Shown in pieces: positions 18,991 to 27,985 of a stretch of 30,673 nucleotides of DNA (position 1 is the stretch's first letter; each line of letters starts with the position of its first letter). The translations under genes and the position numbers were made by a program. The notes under the pieces were generated by a model. The model was not told the origin of the DNA, did no database searches, and was given only the letters and a program-made list of their open reading frames with translations. Source of the stretch: Heterostelium multicystogenum (Eukaryota > Evosea > Eumycetozoa > Acytosteliales > Acytosteliaceae); the NCBI GenBank assembly GCA_003667245.1, contig RCNN01000340.1:1-30673 (forward strand), in the 5' to 3' direction.

Positions 18991-19025
18991 TTAATTGAAA
19001 TTTTACACCGTTTGAGTTTGATTTA

Positions 19026-19089
19026 CTAGGAGGCCATAATAGTGCTTTATGGCTTCTTGATGCTTTCTGGCACCCAGAAAGCCTCCTAG
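19026..19089. promoter_or_regulatory. Nested palindrome able to form a three-way junction, upstream of recombinase
   Basis: Outer arms CTAGGAGGC (19026-19034) and GCCTCCTAG (19081-19089) are perfectly complementary. Inside are two further hairpins: CATAA/TTATG (19035-19039 with 19047-19051, 7-nt loop) and TTTCTGG/CCAGAAA (19064-19070 with 19074-19080, loop CAC). The 64-nt unit ends 45 bp before the recombinase ATG. It could be a folded 5' leader controlling recombinase expression, or a structured recombination or binding site. No T-run follows, so it is not a simple terminator. Confidence 0.55.
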
Positions 19090-19134
19090 TTGCGCTGGGA
19101 AAGCAAAACGCTCCGATTTTGAAGGCAAAGTACG

Positions 19135-20121
19135 ATGGAAAAGGCAGATCGGTACCTCAGGGCCGGTACCCGGGAGAACACGCGAAAGAGTTACCGGGCG
19201 GCGATCGAGCACTTCGAAGTGACTTGGGGCGGGTACCTACCCACGACCGGAGCGGGCGTCGTTCGCTACTTGGCGGAGTACGCCGACAAACTCTCCATCA
19301 ACACTCTGAAGCAGCGCTTGGCGGCCCTTGCGCAGTGGCACATAACTCAGGGCTTCCCTGATCCAACCAAGACCCCTGACGTGCGCCAGATGATCAAGGG
19401 CATCAAGGTCGTGCACCCCGCAAGAGTGAAACAGGCCGCCCCACTGCTACTGAAGCACCTAGAGCAGGCGGTCACATGGCTTGAAGGGGAAGCTGCAGCT
19501 GCGATTGAACGGGGAGATTACAAAACGCTGGTACGTCACCGGCGCTCGGTAGCGATCATCTTGATTGGGTTCTGGCGTGGCTTTCGAGGCGACGAGTTGG
19601 CCAGGCTGACGGTGGAGGACACCCAAGCCGTAAGCGGAGAAGGCATTACCTTTTTTCTGCCCTACACCAAGGGTGATCGCCAGCATGAAGGAACCACGTT
19701 CCAGACGCCGGCCCTAACTATGCTTTGCCCTGTGGAGGCCTATATCAATTGGATAACGGTTGCCGGGATCGCTAAAGGCCCGGTGTTCCAGCGGATTGAT
19801 CGCTGGGGAAACCTGTCAGGCAAAGCCATGCAGCCGCATAGTCTGATACCCGTGCTACGCCGCATTTTCAAAGATGCAGGATTGCCAGCCGAGCTCTTTA
19901 GCAGCCACTCGATGCGGAGAGGCTTTGCAACCTGGGCGTCCGCCAATGGGTGGGACATCAAAGGGCTGATGAGCTATGTGGGCTGGAAGGATATGAAGTC
20001 TGCGTTGAGCTATGTGGATGCTAGTGTGTCCTTCGGTGGAATTGCTTTGCACGCCGCAGCAACGCCGACGAGAAGCCCAAATCAGCTCCAAGGTGTGGCC
20101 ATCGGAATAAACAGACGCTAA
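19135..20121 (+). CDS. Tyrosine recombinase / phage-type integrase
   Basis: 328 residues in one intact frame, with AAGG about 9 nt before the ATG. An N-terminal SAM-like core-binding domain (ENTRKSYRAAIEHFEVTWGG … LSINTLKQRLAALAQWH, residues 10-80) is followed by the catalytic domain. Visible catalytic residues are Arg in GFRGDELARL, Lys in PYTKGDRQHEG, His-x-x-Arg in SSHSMRRGFATWA, Trp in VGWKDMKSA in place of the second His, and nucleophile Tyr in LSYVDAS. It breaks and rejoins DNA at specific sites. It is divergent from the KfrA-like regulator and its small partner, suggesting a self-contained mobility module for the island. No att duplication could be identified. Confidence 0.9.
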   Translation: MEKADRYLRAGTRENTRKSYRAAIEHFEVTWGGYLPTTGAGVVRYLAEYADKLSINTLKQRLAALAQWHITQGFPDPTKTPDVRQMIKGIKVVHPARVKQAAPLLLKHLEQAVTWLEGEAAAAIERGDYKTLVRHRRSVAIILIGFWRGFRGDELARLTVEDTQAVSGEGITFFLPYTKGDRQHEGTTFQTPALTMLCPVEAYINWITVAGIAKGPVFQRIDRWGNLSGKAMQPHSLIPVLRRIFKDAGLPAELFSSHSMRRGFATWASANGWDIKGLMSYVGWKDMKSALSYVDASVSFGGIALHAAATPTRSPNQLQGVAIGINRR

Positions 20122-20218
20122 CTCTAACCCAACTTTTCGTACTATCTCACGGCCAACACCCCCGCCCTTTTGCTAAAGTACGCATCTGCTCTGATCATAG
20201 CGGTAAAGAAGGATATTT

Positions 20219-21255
20219 ATGCCAAAAACCAGCCCCTCCACGCCTGATCGTCGATCAAGGTGAGACAATCGTTGTGCTTGATACCAATGCAGCCCGCAAC
20301 CTCGCTCACGAACTACAGTGTCCGCCTTGGGCTTTAACGTTTGCTAAAATGAAGAAGGAAGGCTATTCGTTTTCGCTCGCTGACGGTGCTCTAATGGAGC
20401 TTCTTAACCAGCGGGCGCGAAATTCGATCAAAGCACAAGAGATCGAGCGTCTGTGCCAGCGTCTGGCCCTCTTCCTCAATCCCCAACTGCCGGTAATACT
20501 CGGAAAAAATGACCTACTCGGCATGCTCCAAATCAACACTGAGCCTTGGAGTGAAAGTTCATGTCGTTCGTTGTCGGCTCAAACTTGGCAGGCGCTCGAA
20601 AGCCGACACACACACCCACTAGGCGATGGCCCAGATGCCCTGCTTCAAGAAGCTCGCGATGAATGGATTGAACGCCTTGCGCACTGGCAAATAGTTGTCG
20701 ATAAATTAAGATCCAAGAACACAAAGATTTTGGAAGCGGCAGAGGAGTTGAGTCCGGATGAACTACTCCAATTCTTGCAAAGCGGGCCTTGGGCAACAGA
20801 TTTCGCCACAGCGACTGTCGATACCGTGCACGATGCGCTTACCAGCTCGGTCGAGAACCGAAATCGGTGGGATGTGATCGAGCCTCAACTCCGTGCGGCG
20901 GTGTTCAATTCCTTTGAATCGGCGGACGACAAGACTGTTCACGAGACACAAGGAATGCATTTGGAAATCCGATATCACTGGCGGCAGTTCGCTCGGATGC
21001 AGAAGAAAAAAAGGCGCCTACAATCCGTCATCGCGTAGCAAACGTAACGATGGCATTGATTACGATCTCCTCAGCTACCTCAAGCTACCGGCGCTTTTGG
21101 TAACGGAAGACGGCGGGGTCGTTGATAAGCTTTCGGACATTAATAGCTTCCAGAAAGATTGGATTTACAGGCCGCAGAAGCTGGCAGACCTTTGGGAAGC
21201 TAACGGCAACCCTAGACCATTTTTTTTAAAGTTCAGCCTTGAGCAGCAGGGCTGA
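20219..21255 (+). pseudogene. PIN-domain-like protein, two frameshifts
   Basis: Start ATG 20219 with GAAGG about 6 nt upstream. After a frame change near 20245 the main frame opens with a strand ending in VLDTNAARNLAHEL, the first acidic motif of PIN-type ribonucleases, followed by SLADGALMELLNQ with a candidate second acid. The C-terminal part lies in another frame after an A7 run (21006-21012) and contains GIDYDLLSYLKLPALLVTED, matching the last acidic motifs of the fold. About 345 residues, much longer than VapC-type toxins because of a helical insertion (residues about 60-240). No partner antitoxin gene is apparent. It follows the recombinase by 97 bp. Expected activity: metal-dependent RNA cleavage, by fold only. 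Confidence 0.6.
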
Positions 21256-21641
21256 GAAAGGCAGGCCACCGAAATCTGCATAGGTGATGGAAAGCAAAGC
21301 TCGTAGGAGATTGCAGAGTATGTAGGGTGAGTGGCTAGCCTTAGCGATAAATCACATCAGCAAAGAGCCGAGACTCGCTGATCCCGAGATCTTTCTGGTA
21401 GGACGCGCTCATCTCTGGTGCAGTTGGGTCAACGCTTCAGAGATGACGCGCGACCAGATCATACTGCCTAGGTGAAAAAGGGAGCCGAGGAGGCTAACAC
21501 TAGCCCTGAGAACGCCGTTGTCCCTTGACTACTTTCCCCGGACTGAGCTGTTGCGCCTGCGAGCTTCGAGCAGGCGATTAAGGATTGACAGCGCCTAGCA
21601 GGATCGCTAGAAAATCTGATCTTCTCTGGAGCACGCCCCCA
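21256..21641. other. Intergenic region with one 7-bp hairpin (21554-21576)
   Basis: 386 bp between the PIN-like gene and the Shedu-like gene. CGCCTGC (21554-21560) and GCAGGCG (21570-21576) form a perfect stem with a 9-nt loop, not followed by a T-run. It is 65 bp before the next start, so it could be a leader element or operator. No gene with a ribosome site was found here. Confidence 0.35.
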
Positions 21642-23505
21642 ATGAAAACCCCCGCCACCATCAATGAGATTGTTGAAAGTTTCGAACGGCTGGTGAATGT
21701 TACTAAGCCCGTCCGAAAAGTGGCGACCGAGTCAGCCAATGCCTATTCGAAATCCTTTCCTCAGAACCCCATCTTCAAAAAAGGGAAGGAAAGTCAGGAT
21801 AAGCGACAGCGGCATCCTGCTCTGAAGCAGGGGAGCAGTCGAAAAGTCAACCAGGTTGCCTCTTCCACCAGAGAGCAGGCTCTGCACGAAATGATCGTTC
21901 AGCATCCTTTTCTTCTCCACACACCAGAGCTGTACGCCGGCGGACTCTACCTGGATGCACTTCTGAATAAATATGAACTGCCCTCGGGTCACATCACCGA
22001 CTTCACGTATATCACCGTTCAAGACCGTGTGATCAAGGTTACTCTCGTTGAAATTGAAAAGGCGTCGAAGGCGGTGTTCCATAACTCCATCGGCCGACGA
22101 TCATCCTTTCGGTGCGAGACAGAGGCCGCGCTTAATCAGGTCAGGAACTGGCGTGAAGAGATGCAGAATGAAGCTTTCACAGAAAACTCTACTACGCAAA
22201 CTGAGAAAATTGTTCATAGGGTATCCGCTGCGATTTTTGACGACCATGGAAATCCCACATCGCTTGCTCGGATAGAGATCAGCTATGTATTGGTTGTAGG
22301 AAATGAAACACCGCAAAACGAAGCGCATCAATCATTGATTGATAGGTTGTATATGCAGGAAGGCATCAATATTTATGACTTATCCAATGATGCTGGAGCA
22401 AGTCAGGAAGTACCACCACATCAAAAACGTTTTGAAGCTCGGTCTTTACAAGACGACCCCTCTTACACTGGCTAATCCATCATCCCTTCTCCCTCTTGCC
22501 CAGTCACTGGGGCTGCCGGCTACCCAGAATGATGACCCGTACGGGGTGCGACTAGCTGGGTTGGGCTGGGAATTACATATAGGAAGTAACGAGGCCTCGG
22601 CCATGCATCCAGCCTCCATAAAAGCAATCTTCTATCGATCGGGCGGTAGATGCGAAAAGCCCGGATGTAGTCGCAGAGCGATCGAGGAAGGCAAAATTAC
22701 AGGCCTCCTACGTCCCATATACAACGTTATTGACGATGATAGTGATTGGACGAAATTCTGGAACACTGACCATGTGGCATTAACTTGTGCAGATCATTTG
22801 AACTGCCTCAACGATGAGGAAAAACATACCCTCGGAATGCCACATCCACTCAACCAATCTATGGCCTTGCGTAAGCCATACAGGGCTGATCTCGACCAAC
22901 AAGCTTTGAGCTTCACTCGCAACTGGCAAACCAGCATGGCGGACAATTTACTGGGGGTTTTAGAGATTGAACCTACTCAGCATCCCGAGCTGGCAGCAAA
23001 TTTGCGTATGTGGCTCTTAGCAGTAAACTCCCTACCTCGGCATTGCCAATGGTTGCTTTCGGGAATCGTGAACGCCTATTTCAGAAGTCACCACAGGTGG
23101 GAATTCCGGAGAAACAGCGAGCGCGTAAAAACAGATTGGCGCTTTTATCACCTGTTCAAGGCAAGAATGATTCGAATCAACCCTCGAGCGAAGCCGCACG
23201 AAAACATTGAACCTGCGGTGTTCAGTAAAGAGTTGATTGAGCGAGTGGAGTTCTTGTTTGGTGATCGAACCTGGATGGCTATACACGACCTGTGCGAAGG
23301 CAACGTGAGAGGACTGGCGTTTAATCTTGAGCGAGCCCGCGAGGATGCTTTGGGAAAAAAGCAGAGTAATAAGAGGCATAGGGTAGTTACCACTAAAATG
23401 GCCCACCATGGAACCCAGAGGCGCTCATCTCCACCTTCCCGGCGTCATCATTACTGCCAAGATCAGTGTGGCGGCTGTCGTAGTTATAGGTGTCTAATGC
23501 CATAG
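21642..23505 (+). pseudogene. Shedu-like (DUF4263) nuclease with C-terminal Cys/His domain, one frameshift
   Basis: Start ATG 21642 (MKTPATINEIVESFERLVNV), with TGGAG upstream; the longer frame from 21585 has no ribosome site. Residues about 80-180 resemble the SduA/DUF4263 PD-(D/E)XK domain: EQALHEMIVQHPFLLH, then HITDFTYITV with the candidate Asp, then TLVEIEKASKAVF with candidate Glu and Lys. The frame changes near 22380, and the 22339-23505 frame continues the protein, giving about 620 residues. That second half holds GGRCEKPGCSRRAI and, 40 residues later, DHVALTCADHLNCL, a Cys/His cluster like a treble-clef or HNH zinc site. Shedu is a known single-gene anti-phage nuclease; the added zinc-like domain is less usual. 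The last 30 residues (Arg/Ser/Cys-rich) may be out of frame. Confidence 0.68.
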
Positions 23506-23528
23506 AGGTGGAGGAGACGTTCAAGCTT

Positions 23529-23980
23529 TCACAATCCGGGGGGCTTCACATCATTTCCTCTGATATAGCCGCTGAAATGAACGTTACCGCCCGCAGGAAC
23601 CTGCCCCGACAGCAGAATCGAGAGCGAGACTGGCGGCCGCCAGCTTTTCATTTTCAATAACACCAACATCCCTTCTGCCCCAGCACGACCAGAATGCAGT
23701 TCAACCAAGCGTTTCGTTGCAGCGTCGGGGACGGCGTCCCCATAACTCTCAATAGATAGTCCGACACGGCCTGGCTCAGGTTTTCTGCCTCCGAGTGCAA
23801 AAACTCCACGTCCCTGCGGCCATCGCCTCTTGATAGCGCCGAAGCGCCTCTGCAGCCTGCAGAGAAAACCGTTTGATATCCTCTTGGATTTACACAAAGT
23901 CTCGCTTTATCGTCCGCTACAACTTTTGCGCCCGCAGGCCTTAACGCTGCAGGCAGGGAAAGTCTTTCCCTAACCTGCAC
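23529..23980 (-). pseudogene. Small gene coupled downstream of YobI-like NTPase, frameshifted
   Basis: A GTG at 23980 lies 9 nt after the stop of the YobI-like gene. It reads VQVRERLSLPAALRPAGAKV and on to about 23870, changes frame twice (near 23870 and in the A5 run 23799-23803 on the plus strand), and ends VPAGGNVHFSGYIRGNDVKP at TGA 23529. About 150 residues. GC-rich third positions in the minus frames support coding on this strand. A competing plus-strand frame at 23490-23650 also looks fairly coding, so strand is not certain. Family unknown. If real, it is probably a partner of the NTPase. Confidence 0.4.
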
Positions 23981-23989
23981 AGGCCCGTC

Positions 23990-26900
23990 TCAGGTTAGGC
24001 CATGTTGGCTTCGTTTGCTGAAGACCACTGTGCGCTTATCTTCGTAGCGGACAACCCCCACGAACCCTCGGCGCTTCAGGGCCTCAACAAGGCGCCGAAC
24101 GTCTGAGGATGGCGGGAGGTGCGCACGCTTCTTTCCAACGAGGTCAGCATGCTCTTCTCCCAGTAAAGGTAGTACCTCGGCTAAGTCAGTCCAGCCGCAA
24201 TTCATCTGCAGGGCTTGGATGATCATCTCTGTCCGATTCGAGGTGCTCAGGGATGAATCGGAAAGGCAATGCAGGATCACGGGCAAGTAGCTCACCGGGA
24301 ATGTGGCTTGCTCACTGTTAGCGCGAAACGCAAGCGTTGGCCAATTCAACGACCGAGCCCTCCCAAGTGCTGAACATATCTGCAGTAATGCCCTGCCACA
24401 TCGTAATGGTGTCTACTACAGAAGCGACACCAGAGCGGCTGAGGGCCGCAACCAAGCCAATTGGCAACGTAGTTAGACTCAGAGTTTCACGGGCTTCCGT
24501 CCAATGATGGGCGATGTAACGTGCCGCTAGTGAGATGTTGTACTGTGCGAATAGCTCTCTGACTTCTGAACTGTAAGGGACGAAGGACGCATCTGGAGAA
24601 ACAGAGCCATCGGGTTGTTGGCACGGAGTGTTTCAAAAATACCGACGGCGCCAGGACGATCGAAGAAAACAGGGACTTTAAAGTCTCATCGCTAAACCTG
24701 CTCATGTTGGATGAGGAATGTCTGCAACTCTTCCTCCCCTTCTGCTCCCCAAATCTCATCGGTCAGCCTTGCCGCGTTGCGTGTGACGAATTTGATGAAG
24801 GTAGGAGCAGCAGAATTGCCGAGATCTATCCGTTCAACTTCAGATGACGAGGCCTCTCCGCCGGTTATGATGACGTAATCGAAGAATGTCCATACGGTAT
24901 CCCCGATGTTGCACAAGCGCTCAGACTCCATAGCCGACAACCAAAGCGCATGAGGAAGTCTTTCAATATCAGTGATACAAGCAACTGGTTTTTTTGAAGA
25001 GCTCCAACTGAAGCCCCTCCCATGTCTTCGATATCTTCGAGCAGAGCAAACAGGTCGAGTAGCGAGATCTCCGTCTCAGGTAGCTGCCATCTTGGCTGAG
25101 CAATCCGCAAACGTACGCTGCAGCAGATTGCTCAATCAGCTCATCGAAGCCGACGAGTTCCAAACTGGGAAAGCCGATCGTGGGAAACGGTGCCAGGGTC
25201 GGTGCCATGATCCAGAGTACTGCATAGCAGTTTCAACATCGGCAGTGTGGGACTGAGGCACCCCCACTCCACCAGTGATCGGAGCTCGTCAAAAGTAGAT
25301 GTGTCGCTGACATTCCAAAACTGCGCGGGTTTCTTTCTGAGCCAATCCCAGCCCATCTGGTTTGAAGCCAACCCGGGAATCAGCTTTGAAACATCGCGCA
25401 GGTCGTTGATGGCTTTGAACACCGTGTCGCTGCGCCCTTCAAGCTGTTTGAGTTCGTCGGCCGTCAAGCTATCCAACGTCATGACCAACAAATCTTCAAG
25501 CACAAAGTTCGCTTTGTCGTAGGCGACGAGCTCATTGATGACGTTAGGATGGTTTTTGAATAGTGCCCTGATGAACCCAGTCTTCGCCTCATCTGGGAGC
25601 AGCTCGACAACCTCAGCAAGGCGCGCTAGATGCTGAGAACTGCTTTTGATGATTACCTGCAGCTTGTCTTCCCTGGACTGAGCGTCATCCTGGCTTGGCC
25701 GGACGAGTTCGGCCATCAAGTGCACCACACAACCCTTTCCCCTTGTCGATCGAATCGAAATCCAGCTTGCTCGCAACACGCTCGGGATTCCGTATGGGGG
25801 TGCCGACGTCAAGCATTTCGCCCCGGGCAGGGCCATCGTGAGCATCTTGTCCGTCTGGGTCAATGAGCCTTCGTAGAAGTAGCCCAGGTAGTCCGTGTAA
25901 TCGGTATCAAGCTTGCCTCGGCGCAGCATGAAAATGATCAGCTCGTAGCCAGCGAAGCGAGCACTGAACGAGTCACCATAGCCGTTTTTACAGGCGTCTC
26001 TGAACGGCATGGTTTTCAGTTTTGTTATCTCTCTCTGCGAATCCGCAATCTGATCGTCAATCTCATGAATTGACTTTTCAAACCTCGCGGCGCGATCGGA
26101 GTACGACAGCTCCTGGAGCACTGTTTTGGGACTCTGGGCGTCACCTCGCTGAGATCCGTAACCCCTGGCATTAAATTGCGTATAGACATTCCTCTGATTG
26201 ACCACCCGGTCGAACACTTGGTCTTCGACAAAATCCATCAGCGAGATGACGGTTCCGTCTTCTAGCCATAGAGTATTGGCCTCTCTGAGGTTGCCTCGAC
26301 GGATGAGCTCTAACCAAACACACGCACGGAGGCTTGCCAAATTGGGAGCAATATCTGCCTCATGCTTCTCTCGCTGTTCCTTCAGGGCTGCAATCACGCG
26401 CTGATGGGGTTGTGCTTCACCTTTAACCCACTCGGGGTAGCCGTCGATCACCTCATATACAAGTCCTTTCCGCTTGAGGAGATCCGAATACACCTCAGGG
26501 TGAAGGTTCCTAAGGGCAACCATCGCGAAAAGCTTGTCAGGTTCAAGCGCCAGGCCGTCATTGGCGAGAATGTTTGCGTAGATGTCGAACTCGTTCACGA
26601 TGTTCTTGATCAGGCGCATCTCATCGACGTGGTAGCCCACCGTTTCGATCAGCTTGGGCGTGAGACCAGCGGTGAGCGGCTGACCACCTACATGTCGCTG
26701 CTCCAGCAGCTCGATCAGTTTTTCACGCGAGTTTTCCGAGTTCACCACGGGAATGATCGGGATGATCAGATCAAAAAACTTCGTTTTGTCCGTGACGGTA
26801 AACATCTCATCCCGCAGCGCATAGATGAAATGGATAGGGCGATTCACCTGGGAGACTGGCGGATGATGAAATTGATCTCTCGCCAGCCTGAAAAAGATCT

Positions 26901-27762
26901 CCTGGATGTCGAATCTGTCCAGATCCTCAATCACCACAACGTCGATGTCGCTGCGCTCGAAGCAGTAGATGATCTCGTCGATGTTCTTGTGCAGCACCGA
27001 GCCATGGTGAGTCGCCTCAAGCTTCCCGCCCTTGAGCGTCAAACCATCGATGCTGAAAAGTGAGAGCAGTTTTAAAGCCAGAGTAAAGGGCCCACGCACA
27101 GCCAAGCAAGACCACACCAAGTGCAACCGGTTCTGGTACCCACATCAGCCCTTTCAATGCCCAATCCTTTGCGACCTCGGAAAGGGTTTGCAACTTCGGT
27201 GCACCCAGGCGCAACGCGCAGATACCGATCGCTGCGACGCACAGGGTACGCCAGCACACGCGCAGCGTTGAGGCATGAGAAATGCGCTTAAGTCGTGTTT
27301 TGGGTAATTTTTTTCGCTTGTACCGCGTAAAGAAGCTGCTGGACGATCGTCTCTTTCGATCCCGATTGATTAGGTCATCACTAGCCGCCCCATCGGTGGT
27401 GATCTCAACCGATGCAGGCCGAGGTGCTTCGAGCAGCCTTGGCTCAGATGACTCGTCAATCGGCTTTGGTGAGACAGTGGTGGTGGGAGCGTTCGCCTTG
27501 GTGAATGTGGCCAACGATACGAAAGTATGGTTTGAAGCTACGGTGGTGGTTCGAAAAACGTCTTCAGACACTGCTTTTACCTGCCCATAGCCACCGGTAA
27601 TTGCTATGTTGAGTACTTCATCGTTTTGCAGTGCCCGCAAGAGTTCACGCTCATATCTTTGCCGCTCTGTTCGTTCTCCACCAGAATGGGAGTCAAGGGC
27701 TCGAAATAGAGTCCATCCTCACTTCGCCAAGCTGCGAATGATCGCCGGGCTGCAACGTCCAC
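23990..27762 (-). pseudogene. YobI/KAP-type membrane P-loop NTPase, several frameshifts
   Basis: About 1250 residues. N-terminus: LYFEPLTPILVENEQSGK (27700-27645) and NIAITGGYG running into a Walker A loop that is shifted out of frame at 27584-27586. Between Walker A and B are two hydrophobic helices (TLCVAAIGICALRLGA; PVALGVVLLGCAWALYSGF), the membrane insertion typical of KAP NTPases. Walker B reads DVVVIEDLDRFD (about 26950-26915), followed by FIYALRDEMF and FFDLIIPIIPVVN, hallmarks of the YobI family. The largest intact stretch runs 25141-27126; shorter frames (24969-25208, 24692-24940, 23990-24349) carry the helical C-terminus, which ends in a winged-helix-like segment (DVRRLVEALKRRGFVGVVRY). 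The start is unclear: GTG 27762 or ATG 27817. The function of YobI NTPases is not established; KAP proteins occur often in defence loci. Confidence 0.75.
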
Positions 27763-27985
27763 CGGCGACTAGCGCCCACCAACAGCGGCTGGCGCCGCGT
27801 ACGATTTTCCCTGACATTTCCTGATCCTGGTTCTCGGCCGCGCCCAGCGCTTGGGCCGCAATCGCCTTCAATACACGCGTCGACGTAGTCACAATGAAAA
27901 CCTACGCGCCACTTCGTTAGCGGCTATATGCCACATATGAAGGCTTTGCGCTATCCGGGTGCGGGGCTGGCTGGTACTGACGCCC

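Noticed and set aside
19026..19089. Integron attC site or intrinsic terminator
   Set aside because: It lacks the attC R/L box consensus and has no T-run after the stem.
23490..23650. Plus-strand coding-like stretch after the Shedu-like gene
   Set aside because: It could extend that gene, but the minus-strand reading has better third-position bias and a coupled start; I left the plus reading out while noting the ambiguity.
26362..27063. Plus-strand frame of 233 codons opposite the YobI-like gene
   Set aside because: The opposite strand carries Walker B and other family motifs, so the plus frame is a shadow.
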